Positions 24,530-34,084 are shown, counted from the first letter of the stretch. The stretch is 64,000 nucleotides of DNA from CAYXDO01 sp964463485 (GCA_964463485.1 CAYXDO010000029.1:17199-81198); one strand, 5' to 3'. Notes: generated by a model not told the origin, from the letters alone. Numbers and translations: made by a program.

Positions 24530-26785
24530 ATGGCAGAAGCAAAAGCTGAGTCCAAGCCGGCTCAACCGAGTCCCGGCGCTCCTGTGGACGAAGGGCCCCC
24601 GCTCGTTCGAGTGAACACGCCGCTCCTCCTGCAGCTCGAGGCGGTGGAGTGCGGGGCCGCCGCGCTCGGGATCGTGCTCGAATACTACGGTCGCACCGTG
24701 CCTCTCGCGGAGCTTCGGGAGGCCTGCGGCGTATCTCGCGACGGCAGCAAAGCCCTCAACATCATGAAGGCCGCGGAGCGCTACGGATTGAAGACCAAGG
24801 CGTTCAAGGAGAGTATTCAGAGCGCGCTCAAGCGCCCGTTCCCATTCATCGTCTTTTGGAACTTCAATCACTTCCTGGTGGTGGAAGGGTTCGACCGCAC
24901 GAAGGGTTTGGTGTTCCTCAACGACCCCGCGCATGGTCACCGCAAGATCACGATGAAGGAGTTCGACGAGAGCTTCACCGGCGTCTGTATCCTCTTCGAA
25001 AAAGCGCCCACGTTCCAGCCGGGCGGCTCGAGACCCAGCCTCACCGACGGCATCAAGAAGCGCCTCGACAAGCACAAGACGGCCATCAAGTACCTCCTCG
25101 CGTCGGGCTTGATTCTCACCCTCCCTGGGTTGGTGATTCCGGCCTACACGCGAATCTACCTCGACAACGTGCTCGGCCAAGAACGGGTGGATTGGTACAA
25201 GCCAGTGATCGCGGCGCTCCTGGTGACGGTGGCGTTCAAGTTGATCTCCGAGGCCTTCAAATACCTGTGTCTGAGGAGACTCAAGATCAGCCTGTCCGCC
25301 TCGATGTCCAAGGAGTTCATCGAGCACCTGCTGCGACTTCCGCTGCGGTTCTACTCTCAGCGATTCGCCGGTGAAATCGCCTCACGCCAAAAGCTCAACG
25401 ACAAGCTGGCCGACATCATCTCCGGCAAGCTCGCGGATACGGCCATCAACGTGATGATGATGGTCTTCTACGCGCTGTTGATGTTCTACTACAACTGGGC
25501 GCTGACGTTGGTGGGCATCGCCTTCGCCGCCATCGGTTTTGGGGCGCTTCAGTTTCTGAGTCGCCGCCGCAAAGACACGAACATGCGGCTGCGCCAGGAC
25601 ATGGGTAAGGTCTCCGGAGACTCGATCGCCGCCCTGCAATCCATGGAGACGATCAAGGCCTCCGGCCAAGAGTCCGCGTTTTTCACGCGGTGGGCCGGCC
25701 GATACGCCAAGTCGCTCAACACCATGATGGAGCTCGAGGTCGCTACGCAGACCCTCACCGTGCTCCCACCCGTGTTGCGCTCGGTGAATACGGCGGTGAT
25801 CTACCTGCTCGGCGGCCTCGCCGTCATCGAGGGCGACATGTCGATCGGAACCTTGGTCGCCTTCACCGCGCTCATGGACAACTTCCAGGATCCGGTCAAA
25901 GACATGGTCGACCTCGGCAGCAGCCTCCAGGAGCTCGATGGAGACCTCCAGCGACTCGACGACGTCTTGCTCGCCGATCTCGACCCCGAGGCGATCGACC
26001 GTCCGGTCCCTCCTGGCGAGAAGTGGCCGCTGCAGCTCGATGGTCATGTCACGCTCAATCAAATCACCTTTGGCTACTCTCCGATCGAAGCGCCGCTCTT
26101 CGACGCCCTCACCATCGACATTCCTCCGGGAAAGTGGATCGCGTTCGTGGGCTCGAGCGGTTCGGGAAAGACGACGATGGCCAACATCCTGTGCGGCCTT
26201 TACCAAGCGTGGAAGGGGGACATTCTCTTCGACGGTCACGCCAGGAATGCGATCCCGCGCCCACTCATGACCGCCTCGTTCGCCAAGGTCAGCCAGGAAA
26301 TTTTCTTGTTCCAGGGGACCGTCCGCGAAAACCTCACCCTGTGGGACGCGACCGTTCCCGAAATCAACCTCCTGTCCGCGCTCGAAGACGCCGGGATCCT
26401 CGAGGTCGTGCTCGCGCTCCCTCACGGGCTCGACGGCGAAGTGTTGGAGGGCGGTGCAAACTTCAGCGGCGGCCAGCGACAGCGCCTCGAGATCGCACGA
26501 GCCCTCGTCCACAACCCGAGCATCCTCGTGCTCGACGAAGCCACGAGCGCGCTCGACGCCGAGACCGAGGCCTTCGTGATCGAGCGGCTCCGGCGCCGCG
26601 GACTCACCTGTGTGCTCGTCGCGCACCGACTGAGTACCATCCGGGACTGCGACGAAATCATCGTCTTCGACAAAGGCAAGATCGCCGAGAGGGGCACGCA
26701 CGTCCAACTCTGGGAGGCTGGCGGCATCTATGCGGGCCTGCTCAAGGCAGGTGAGGCGCCCGTGGAAGAGGAAGCAGCAGCGTGA
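24530..26785 (+). CDS. NHLM-type peptidase-containing ABC transporter (C39 peptidase, PCAT)
   Basis: The protein has 751 residues. The N-terminal C39 peptidase has catalytic C41 (LLLQLEAVECGAAALGIVL), H114 (WNFNHFLVVEGF) and D132 (VFLNDPAHG). The six-helix membrane region spans about 180-450. The ATPase has Walker A GSSGSGKTTMANIL near 540, signature FSGGQRQRLEIARAL, Walker B LVLDEATSALD and switch His AHRLSTIR. It should cut precursors after VAGG and export the core. The C39 set is complete, so the protease is expected to be active. It starts 6 bases after the adaptor stop and overlaps the next ABC gene by 4 bases. Confidence 0.95.
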   Translation: MAEAKAESKPAQPSPGAPVDEGPPLVRVNTPLLLQLEAVECGAAALGIVLEYYGRTVPLAELREACGVSRDGSKALNIMKAAERYGLKTKAFKESIQSALKRPFPFIVFWNFNHFLVVEGFDRTKGLVFLNDPAHGHRKITMKEFDESFTGVCILFEKAPTFQPGGSRPSLTDGIKKRLDKHKTAIKYLLASGLILTLPGLVIPAYTRIYLDNVLGQERVDWYKPVIAALLVTVAFKLISEAFKYLCLRRLKISLSASMSKEFIEHLLRLPLRFYSQRFAGEIASRQKLNDKLADIISGKLADTAINVMMMVFYALLMFYYNWALTLVGIAFAAIGFGALQFLSRRRKDTNMRLRQDMGKVSGDSIAALQSMETIKASGQESAFFTRWAGRYAKSLNTMMELEVATQTLTVLPPVLRSVNTAVIYLLGGLAVIEGDMSIGTLVAFTALMDNFQDPVKDMVDLGSSLQELDGDLQRLDDVLLADLDPEAIDRPVPPGEKWPLQLDGHVTLNQITFGYSPIEAPLFDALTIDIPPGKWIAFVGSSGSGKTTMANILCGLYQAWKGDILFDGHARNAIPRPLMTASFAKVSQEIFLFQGTVRENLTLWDATVPEINLLSALEDAGILEVVLALPHGLDGEVLEGGANFSGGQRQRLEIARALVHNPSILVLDEATSALDAETEAFVIERLRRRGLTCVLVAHRLSTIRDCDEIIVFDKGKIAERGTHVQLWEAGGIYAGLLKAGEAPVEEEAAA

Positions 26786-29721
26786 TCGAGACGGGAGATA
26801 CCCAGATTTCGGTGTCACTCTCGGCCCTCATTCACGGGGGCCAGGAGATCAAGCTCAAACGAAATCAGACGATTCCGTTCGCCTTCGGTCGCGCGTACGT
26901 CGTGATCGACGGCTGCGTCGAGCTTCAGAGTTGTCGCTTCGACGAGCTCGGACCGGTGGGTCGGCGCCGCACGCTCTTCAAGCTCCTGACCGCTCAGGGC
27001 GCCATCGGCATCGATCCACGGACCTCGGGCGGCCACCAAGCGTGGCTCGGGATCGCGGAGGTCGACTCCATCATCCAAGAAGTCCCACTGGTGAGTCTGC
27101 TGTCCTCGGCCCTCACCGGCGACAAAGCGTCCCAGAAGGTTCTGGAGACGTGGTGCGAGCACCTCGGACAGATTCTTTCGACGGAGTGGACTTCTCCCCT
27201 CCCCACGTCGTTGCTGCGAATTCCCGATGGCGGACACTACGAGTTTGGCAAAGACGAGGCCTTGGCGCCCGCGCCGGACAGATATTTTCTCGTCCAAGTC
27301 GAGTCTGGCGCAGTCCAAATCCTGGACCGTCCCGACGGTGAGCTGACCGCTGAGGATGGTTTCGTGTTGCTGACAGGAGACACTTGGTTCCGTATCGCGA
27401 CGGACAGCGCAGAGATCGAAGTCGTCGACGAGCCAGGGCTCAAACACCTCACCAAGCTGACGTCGGGTCTCGCGAAGCTGCAGGGGCTCTTTGCCCACTA
27501 TTTGGCGCGAAAGCTCGCGCAGGAAGACCTCGACGAGGTCGACCGACGCAAGAACAGCCAGCGACTCAGAAACCTCGAGACCAAGGCCGCCGTCCAAGAC
27601 CTCGCGCAGGTCCTGCACCCCGTCGAACACTTCCCGCTCCGAGACGATCCGCTCCTCACCGCGGCCTCGGTCTTGGGCACCCTCGCCGGCGTCACCATGC
27701 TGCCCGCAAGAGCCTCCGAGGACATGGCGCGCGTGAACGACCCTCTCGAGCCAATCGCGCGGGCCTCCCGAGTTCGTCATCGAAAGATCCTCCTGGGCAA
27801 CGAATGGTGGAAGTCGGACAATGGGCCGTTCCTCGCCTTCGTGGGCGACGAGCGAAAACCGGTCGCACTCATTCCCAGCGGAAGGGGCTACGACCTCGTC
27901 GACCCAGACAAACGCTTTCGCGAGCCGCTCACCGCGGATGTTCGGGACAAGATCGCGCCGGATGGGTACGTGATCTATCGGCCTCTTCCCGACTCCATGC
28001 AGGGCGTGGCGGACCTCGCTCGCTTCAGCCTCAAGGGCAAGAGCGCGGACCTCATCTTCATCGTCGCCATGGCCCTCCTCGGCACCCTGCTCGGCATGAT
28101 TACGCCGCGGGTCACCGCCTCCCTCGTCGACACCGCGATCCCTGCCGCCGAAGGTTCCTTCCTCGTGCAGCTCGCCCTGATCCTGTTCTGCGCGGGCGTC
28201 GCCAACGGCGCGTTCACTTGGGCTCAAGTCATGACCATGGTTCGGACGAGCATCCGAACCGAAGACGCCGCCCAGTCGTCCCTCTGGGATAGACTCCTTC
28301 GAGCCAGTCCCAAGTTCTTTCGAAAATTTGCCAGCGGGGAGCTCCAAAATCGCGTCGAGGCGGTGAGCGACATCAGCCGAAGACTCAACACGGCTACTCT
28401 GCGCCCGCTGTTCTCGGGGATCATGGCCCTCCTCAACTGGCTCCTGCTTTGGTACTACAGTTGGGACCTCGCCGAGATCGCCCTCTGGATCGGCCTGGCC
28501 GTGCTCGTCATCGTACTGTTCATCGGATATTTCGTCCGCAAACTCTCCCACGTCCTGCACGACATCGAAGGCGACTACCAGGGCCTGGTGATTCAACTCA
28601 TCGGTGGCGTGAGCAAGATCCGAGTCGCAGGCGCTGAGCACCGCGCGTTCAACAAGTGGATGCGCAAATACACCGAGAATCTGACCCTGAACCTGAAGAT
28701 CCAGGGTTGGAAGGATGCGATGACCTTGGTCAATCACATCCTGATTCCGGTCGCCACCGCGATCCTGTTCTGGAAGGCAGTGGAGCTCACCATCGACCTT
28801 CCCATCGACGACGAAGACCGGATCAGCATCGGAGACTTCGTCGCCTTCAACACCGCGTTCCTGCTCTACCTGACGGGTTGGACGGACTTGTCGAATGCGA
28901 TCGTCGAAATCATGGACTCGGCGGCCAAGATTTTTCGCATTCGACCCCTGTTGGAGGAGAAGCCGGAGGTTCCAGCGGGCGCGTCGGATCCTGGGCGGAT
29001 CAGCGGCCGAATCGCGCTCGAAAACGTCTCCTTTCGCTACAAGGAGGACGGTCCGCTCATCATCGACCGAGTCTCCCTATCGGTCGATCCAGGCGAGTAC
29101 GTCGCTTTCGTGGGTCCCTCCGGCTCCGGCAAGTCCACCATCTTGAGGTTGTTGCTCGGCTTCGAGCAGCCCGAGGACGGTCGCGTGCTCTACGACGGAA
29201 AGGACCTCGCCGGACTCGACGTTCTGGCGGTTCGTCGACAGATCGGAACCGTCCTGCAAGAGGGGCGACTCAATCAGGGCAGCATCATCGACAATATCAG
29301 CAACAACGCCAAGACGACTCATGGCGAGGTCTGGGATGCCATCACCGACGCCGGCATGAGTGACGACATCAACGCGATGCCGATGGGACTGCATACCACC
29401 GTGGCCGAGGGCGGTTTCAACCTCTCCGGAGGGCAGCGGCAGCGCCTGCTGATCGCTCGGGCGATGGTTCTGCGGCCCAAGACTTTCTTCTTCGACGAAG
29501 CCACGAGCGCGCTCGACAACAAGACCCAAGCCGTCGTGAGCCAGGCGCTCGATCGACGCAAAGTCACTCGCATCGTCATCGCCCACCGACTCAGCACGAT
29601 CCGAAACGCCGACAAGATCTTCGTGCTGGAGAAGGGCCGGATCGTGCAACGCGGCTCCTTCGATGAGCTCTCCCGAACGGAAGGCACGTTCAAAGATCTC
29701 ATGGCTCGCCAGATGGTTTGA
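26782..29721 (+). CDS. NHLM-type ABC transporter with long N-terminal domain
   Basis: The protein has 979 residues. The first ~410 form a soluble region with a cupin/cyclic-nucleotide-like look (IPFAFGRAYVVIDGCVELQS, FLVQVESGAVQILDRPDG) and a later HRKILLGNEWWKSDNGPFLA segment. Six membrane helices follow (e.g. LIFIVAMALLGTLLGMI). The ATPase has Walker A GPSGSGKSTILRLLLG, signature NLSGGQRQRLLIARAM, Walker B TFFFDEATSALDNKT and AHRLSTIRNADK. There is no catalytic C39 triad. It is the usual partner of the peptidase-containing NHLM transporter and overlaps its gene by 4 bases, suggesting a heterodimer. Its stop overlaps the leader of the second adaptor. Confidence 0.93.
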   Translation: MIETGDTQISVSLSALIHGGQEIKLKRNQTIPFAFGRAYVVIDGCVELQSCRFDELGPVGRRRTLFKLLTAQGAIGIDPRTSGGHQAWLGIAEVDSIIQEVPLVSLLSSALTGDKASQKVLETWCEHLGQILSTEWTSPLPTSLLRIPDGGHYEFGKDEALAPAPDRYFLVQVESGAVQILDRPDGELTAEDGFVLLTGDTWFRIATDSAEIEVVDEPGLKHLTKLTSGLAKLQGLFAHYLARKLAQEDLDEVDRRKNSQRLRNLETKAAVQDLAQVLHPVEHFPLRDDPLLTAASVLGTLAGVTMLPARASEDMARVNDPLEPIARASRVRHRKILLGNEWWKSDNGPFLAFVGDERKPVALIPSGRGYDLVDPDKRFREPLTADVRDKIAPDGYVIYRPLPDSMQGVADLARFSLKGKSADLIFIVAMALLGTLLGMITPRVTASLVDTAIPAAEGSFLVQLALILFCAGVANGAFTWAQVMTMVRTSIRTEDAAQSSLWDRLLRASPKFFRKFASGELQNRVEAVSDISRRLNTATLRPLFSGIMALLNWLLLWYYSWDLAEIALWIGLAVLVIVLFIGYFVRKLSHVLHDIEGDYQGLVIQLIGGVSKIRVAGAEHRAFNKWMRKYTENLTLNLKIQGWKDAMTLVNHILIPVATAILFWKAVELTIDLPIDDEDRISIGDFVAFNTAFLLYLTGWTDLSNAIVEIMDSAAKIFRIRPLLEEKPEVPAGASDPGRISGRIALENVSFRYKEDGPLIIDRVSLSVDPGEYVAFVGPSGSGKSTILRLLLGFEQPEDGRVLYDGKDLAGLDVLAVRRQIGTVLQEGRLNQGSIIDNISNNAKTTHGEVWDAITDAGMSDDINAMPMGLHTTVAEGGFNLSGGQRQRLLIARAMVLRPKTFFFDEATSALDNKTQAVVSQALDRRKVTRIVIAHRLSTIRNADKIFVLEKGRIVQRGSFDELSRTEGTFKDLMARQMV

Positions 29722-29732
29722 CGAGGTCACGC

Positions 29733-31289
29733 ATGGCTAACTCCAATCCTCCTCCTGCCAAGCCACCTTCTACTCCCCCTGCGCTCACACCCTCCGGAGG
29801 TCGCATCCCGATCGCCCGGATGGGCTCGCGGACCGGCGTCATCCGCATGGTCCCAGCGGTTGCCCAGATCCCCGAGGAGAAGGTCTCGGTCCACGAGATT
29901 CTTCGGGTCGTCCATACTCACCACTGGCACGCGATTCGAGCGCTCGCGGCGGCGGCGATCATCGCTCTGGGTTATATGACTTTTGGACGAATCCCGGTCG
30001 CCGTAGAGGGGACCGCGATGCTGCTGACTCCGGGCACGGTGGTTCCGTTTCAGGCGACCGCCAGCGGCCAGATCCTCCGCTGGCACGTGCGCGTAGGCGA
30101 CGTCGTGAAGAAGGGACAGCTCCTCTGCGAGCTCGAACAGCCGCTCATCAAAAAACAGCTCGAGCAGTCTCGGCAGAAGCTCGCGGATCTGGAGACGAAG
30201 AACCAAACCCTCGCCGCTCAAACGGACGTCTTCGTCGAGCTCGAGCGAGAAGCGATCGATCGGAAGAAGAAGACGATCCAGTCTCGTATCGACGTCCTTC
30301 GCGATCAAATCAACACGAGCCGACGCGCCAGCCAGGCCGTGGCGGCCCGGAAGAAGGCGTTTCAAACGCAGCACGAAAAGGACCTCGAGGCCTTGAAGAA
30401 GCTCAACGAGGAGCGAGAGCGACAGATGGCAGAGAAGGTCGACCTGGCCACGAAGCTCGCCGGGCAAGGGTTGAGATCGGAGGACGAAGTCCTCGGAGTC
30501 AAGCGCCAGCAAATGGCCCAGGAAGATCGGACCTCCGGCGTCGACCTTCAGAAGGTGCAGGCGTCCCTGGACAAAGCGCGTTCCGCTGAGTCCCTGCTCG
30601 AGACCGAAAACAGGATCACCGAACAGGAGCAGCAGATGGCCGACCTGGAAAATCAGCTCCAGGAGCTCGAGAGCCAGGAGGCTCAACTCAGCGAGCAAAC
30701 TCAATCAGCCGTTTTCGGTCGGGAGATGGAAGCCAGCGAGGCTCGCCGGGCGATCGGTCGGTTCGAGGAGCAACTCACTGAGGAGCGCGAGGTGCGCGCC
30801 GAGTATGCCGGGCGTGTCATCGAGCTCACGACCGGGGAGGGAGAGCTCGTTTCCAAAGGAATCAACCTCGGAAGCATCGACACGCGCGATGAGGCAGCAA
30901 CTCTGGCCGCGGTCGCCTACTTCAAGCTGTCCGACGGGAACAAGATCAAACCCGGGATGACCATTCGAATCATCCCCGCCATCGTGGACGAGAAGCGATT
31001 TGGCGGGCTCGTCGCGACCGTCAAGTCGGTGTCCAACTACCCCGTCACCGAAGAAGGCGTCGCCCGCACCATCGGCAACAGCGAAGCCGCTCGCACGCTG
31101 ACCAAGGACGCCCACTACATCGAGGTCTATGCTGATCTCAGGCCGGACGACACGTTCTCCGGTTATGAGTGGGAACGATTCGGAGGCCCGGACGCAAAGA
31201 TCACCGCGGGGACCATGGGTACGGCGAGAGCCAATACGCTCGAAGTGAGGCCCCTCGCCTTCGTCATTCCGATCCTGAAAGAGCTTTGA
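29733..31289 (+). CDS. HlyD-family secretion adaptor, copy 2
   Basis: The protein has 518 residues from the ATG at 29733 (GAGG 6 bases upstream). A Pro-rich cytosolic N-terminus (PPPAKPPSTPPALTPSGG) is followed by a membrane helix (AIRALAAAAIIALGYMTFG) and the half-motif VPFQATASGQILRWHVRVGD. A long coiled coil (~140-350, e.g. LEALKKLNEERERQMAEKVD) and a C-terminal barrel (MTIRIIPAIVDEKRFGGLVA, SNYPVTEEGVART) follow. It resembles adaptor 1 in layout but is much diverged. Two adaptors in one export operon suggest a mixed hexamer or two alternative export lines. It is followed 1 base later by the TolC-like gene. Confidence 0.9.
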   Translation: MANSNPPPAKPPSTPPALTPSGGRIPIARMGSRTGVIRMVPAVAQIPEEKVSVHEILRVVHTHHWHAIRALAAAAIIALGYMTFGRIPVAVEGTAMLLTPGTVVPFQATASGQILRWHVRVGDVVKKGQLLCELEQPLIKKQLEQSRQKLADLETKNQTLAAQTDVFVELEREAIDRKKKTIQSRIDVLRDQINTSRRASQAVAARKKAFQTQHEKDLEALKKLNEERERQMAEKVDLATKLAGQGLRSEDEVLGVKRQQMAQEDRTSGVDLQKVQASLDKARSAESLLETENRITEQEQQMADLENQLQELESQEAQLSEQTQSAVFGREMEASEARRAIGRFEEQLTEEREVRAEYAGRVIELTTGEGELVSKGINLGSIDTRDEAATLAAVAYFKLSDGNKIKPGMTIRIIPAIVDEKRFGGLVATVKSVSNYPVTEEGVARTIGNSEAARTLTKDAHYIEVYADLRPDDTFSGYEWERFGGPDAKITAGTMGTARANTLEVRPLAFVIPILKEL

Positions 31290-31290
31290 G

Positions 31291-32955
31291 ATGAGCACGA
31301 ACAGACTTTTCGCGGTCGCTCCGGCGGCCTTCGGTCTCGCCTTGACTTGCTGCTATCACCCGCTCGTCGCGGGGGACTCGCAGCAGCGCCTTCAAACTCT
31401 GGAGAGCTTCGACCACTCGACCAAAGTCGCAGACAAGCCGGTCCCGCTGGCGGACGTGCCCCTCGAACCCAAGGAGAGTATTCACGAGCAAGCGCGGAAG
31501 ATGTTCGTGGCCGGCGATCAGAAGCCCGAGGGGAGAGAGCTCACGATCGCGGAAGTGCGTAAGTCGATCCTCGAGAACAACCTGGGCCTCCGAGTCGATC
31601 GCTACGGACCCGAGATCGCTGGCGAGACCTACGAAGCGGCCGCTTGGAAATTCGAGCCGCGCCTCGGCGCCACGGCCAGCTATACCAAGGACTTCGACGC
31701 GGCTGGGGATCCGGCGAAGACCATCTTCATCGAGCCGTCCCTTCGGGTACCGACGAGGCTCGGAGGCGACGTGACGTTGTCGCTGCCGTACTCGGCACGG
31801 GATAGCGACCAGAAGACGATCTTCGGGCCTGGCGGCCCCGTTGCTGAAGGCAAGACCAAAACCCCTGGCCTCACGATCTCGCTCAGTCAGCCGCTCCTGC
31901 GGAACGCTTGGCTTTCGGTGAACTACGCCTCTATCAACCTGGCCGGTTTACGAGCGCGTCAGGCGGACGCCCGCATGAAGCTGGCGACCATTCGAGCCCT
32001 CGCCCTCGGCGAACAGACTTACTGGCGCTACTACGCGGCGTATGAGTCGCTCCGCATTCAGGTCCAGCGCTATGACCTCGCCAAGGAGCAACTCAGGTTC
32101 GCGATCCGACTCGTGGAGGAAGGCGTGCGGAACAAGATCGAAGTCACGCGGGCGGCGTCCGGTGTCGCGCTCGAATTCGAAGGCGTGATCCGGTCCGAGC
32201 TCGAGCGAAGACGTGGCGAGCGCGCGCTCAAGCGGGTCCTCAACATTCCGGGCCTTGGCGTTGATTCCGCGACGGTCATTCACCCAGCCACTCCTCCTTC
32301 ACCGGTCGGGCTCACCTTCAATCGAGCGACCATCATGGAGCTCGCGCTGGCCTCGCGGATGGATTTGTTCGAGAACGAGCTCCAGGTCGCCGTCGACGAA
32401 ACGACGGAGACGCTCCTTGGAAACCAAGTCCTGCCCGACGTGAGCTTCACCTTCGCCTACTCCTTCTCCGGTGCGCGCCCAGAGCTCAGCGACGCCATCG
32501 ACAGACTCGTCGAAGACGATCTCAACAAGCTCACCGCGTCACTCCGGATAGACCTGCCGCTCGTCGCCGACCAGGCCGCCCGAGCGCTTTGGAGGCAGAG
32601 TATCCTCACCAAGAGTCAGACGCTCGCTCGCAGGAAGGATCTGACGCAGGCCGTTCAGCAGGAAGTGATGAACGCCGTCGACGCGGTCGAACAGACTTGG
32701 CAACGGATCCTCGCGAACCGCCAGGCCGTCGCGCTCGCCCAAGAGACCTACGACGCCGAGAAGACTCAGTTTGCGTATGGGCAGACGACGAGCACCGAAG
32801 TCCTGCGCGCGCTCGGATCACTCGCGCTTGCCCGCCAAGCCTTCGCCCAAGCGAGCTCCGACTACCACAACACCATGGTCGACCTCGCCTTCGCCACGGG
32901 GACGATCTTGTCCGAGACCGGAGTCAAATGGCCCGAGCTCGGTCCGTCGGAGTGA
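31291..32955 (+). CDS. TolC-family outer-membrane efflux protein
   Basis: The protein has 554 residues. The signal region MSTNRLFAVAPAAFGLALTC ends in a possible lipobox (LALTC, next residue Cys), so it may be a lipidated channel. Two repeats of the outer-membrane-factor type are visible: SLSQPLLRNAWLSVNYASIN followed by long helices (RIQVQRYDLAKEQLRFAIRL in sense), then the second half with SLRIDLPLVADQAARALWRQ and TYDAEKTQFAYGQTTSTEVL. It completes the ABC-adaptor-outer-membrane tunnel for the mature peptide. It lies 1 base after adaptor 2 and its stop is 5 bases before the Rieske gene's ATG. Confidence 0.9.
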   Translation: MSTNRLFAVAPAAFGLALTCCYHPLVAGDSQQRLQTLESFDHSTKVADKPVPLADVPLEPKESIHEQARKMFVAGDQKPEGRELTIAEVRKSILENNLGLRVDRYGPEIAGETYEAAAWKFEPRLGATASYTKDFDAAGDPAKTIFIEPSLRVPTRLGGDVTLSLPYSARDSDQKTIFGPGGPVAEGKTKTPGLTISLSQPLLRNAWLSVNYASINLAGLRARQADARMKLATIRALALGEQTYWRYYAAYESLRIQVQRYDLAKEQLRFAIRLVEEGVRNKIEVTRAASGVALEFEGVIRSELERRRGERALKRVLNIPGLGVDSATVIHPATPPSPVGLTFNRATIMELALASRMDLFENELQVAVDETTETLLGNQVLPDVSFTFAYSFSGARPELSDAIDRLVEDDLNKLTASLRIDLPLVADQAARALWRQSILTKSQTLARRKDLTQAVQQEVMNAVDAVEQTWQRILANRQAVALAQETYDAEKTQFAYGQTTSTEVLRALGSLALARQAFAQASSDYHNTMVDLAFATGTILSETGVKWPELGPSE

Positions 32956-32960
32956 CTTCG

Positions 32961-33902
32961 ATGTTCGAACACGGCTGGTACCTCGCGGCGTTCCTCCAGG
33001 ATCTCACCCAACCGATCAACTCGCTCCCTTTCGGGCAGAAGCGACTCATGGCGGTCGTCCGAGACTCGAAAGTCCGCGTCTTCGACGACGTGTGCCCCCA
33101 CCGCGCAGCAAGTCTGTCGCACGGAGGCACCCTCGACGGAGAGTCCGTCACCTGCCCCTTCCACGGCCTCAAGATAGGCCTCGCCCACGCATCTCATGAC
33201 GGCCTGTGCGTCAAGGAGTACAAGACGCTGGTCCGCGGCGGTTTGGTGTTCGTTCGGCTCTCCGATCGAGACACGCCGGACATCACTGCGACCCTGGACG
33301 AGCTCGAAGCTGGGTTCGAGATCATCCCTGGCTTCGCCCTGGAGATGAAGACGCCCATCGAAGTCGTCAGCGAAAACGGCTGGGACCCTGCGCACTTTCG
33401 AACGGTCCACAAACTGCCCCAGCAGCCGAAGTTCGAGAGCCTGGTCGGACCTTCCGGCCAAATCATCAGCGAAGGTATCTTCGGGATCAAACGCTCGGGG
33501 TGGTTCGAGCATGCGGGCGCCGGAGAGCTGAGGACGACGTTTCGCGCGCAAGCCTTCAGCCCTGGGCTCGTCATTGCGGATCTGACGGGACAGCCTCCGT
33601 ACAATTACTCTGTAATCACCGGAGGAGTGCCCCACCGAGACCCGACCAGCTGCACCATTCGGGTCGGGCTCGCGCTGCCGAGGCAAGCGGCAAAAATCGA
33701 GCGATTCGTCGAGAACCTGCTCACCATGAGTCGCCGCGGACTAGAAGAAGATCGAATCATGTGGGAAAATCTCGACCTCACCGCGCCCTCGCAGCTCGTG
33801 ACCCCAGCGGACTCGCTGTTCGTGACGTTTTATGAGTTCTGCAAGAAGTTCGGCGAGCCGACCGACCGACGGATTGCGCGGACTCCGGGCCTCGAGCGCT
33901 GA
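32961..33902 (+). CDS. Rieske non-haem iron oxygenase, large-subunit type
   Basis: The protein has 313 residues from the ATG at 32961 (GGAG 8 bases upstream); a GTG at 32952 overlaps the TolC stop. The Rieske [2Fe-2S] centre has C45/H47 (VCPHRAAS) and C65/H68 (TCPFHGLKIG). The catalytic domain has the mononuclear iron pattern NGWDPAHFRTVHKL, with H145 and H150. It lacks its own reductase, so a general ferredoxin system must supply electrons. As last gene of the export operon it is likely a tailoring enzyme (hydroxylation, desaturation or other oxidation of the peptide), although export genes come before it. Substrate is unproven. Confidence 0.9.
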   Translation: MFEHGWYLAAFLQDLTQPINSLPFGQKRLMAVVRDSKVRVFDDVCPHRAASLSHGGTLDGESVTCPFHGLKIGLAHASHDGLCVKEYKTLVRGGLVFVRLSDRDTPDITATLDELEAGFEIIPGFALEMKTPIEVVSENGWDPAHFRTVHKLPQQPKFESLVGPSGQIISEGIFGIKRSGWFEHAGAGELRTTFRAQAFSPGLVIADLTGQPPYNYSVITGGVPHRDPTSCTIRVGLALPRQAAKIERFVENLLTMSRRGLEEDRIMWENLDLTAPSQLVTPADSLFVTFYEFCKKFGEPTDRRIARTPGLER

Positions 33903-33992
33903 CAAGCCTGGTCGAGTGCGGCGGGCCAGTCTTGTTGCGCCGGATCCTGTCCATGGCGAGCCCATGATTACGGTCCGGAGCTCGAGGTTGGT

Positions 33993-34027
33993 TCGTCCGA
34001 ATTTCGGACAGAATCGTCCGAATTTCG
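33993..34027. promoter_or_regulatory. Operator-like repeats upstream of the 34085 gene
   Basis: The 14-mer TCGTCCGAATTTCG occurs twice, at 33993-34006 and 34014-34027. Their starts are 21 bases apart, which is two helical turns on one DNA face. The first copy lies in a near-perfect palindrome, GTCCGAATTTCGGAC (33995-34009). It is about 60 bases before the next start codon, a good place for a regulator site. The regulator is unknown. Confidence 0.4.
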
Positions 34028-34084
34028 TTCCTCCATTATCGCTCCGCTCGGCAACTTTCTCGCGCGAATCGCGATGATGAAGAC

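Noticed and set aside
23249..25327. Very long minus-strand open frames opposite the export genes (also 25382-26818 and 26815-28737)
   Set aside because: They mirror codon bias of the plus-strand ABC and adaptor genes and show no domains, starts or ribosome sites of their own.
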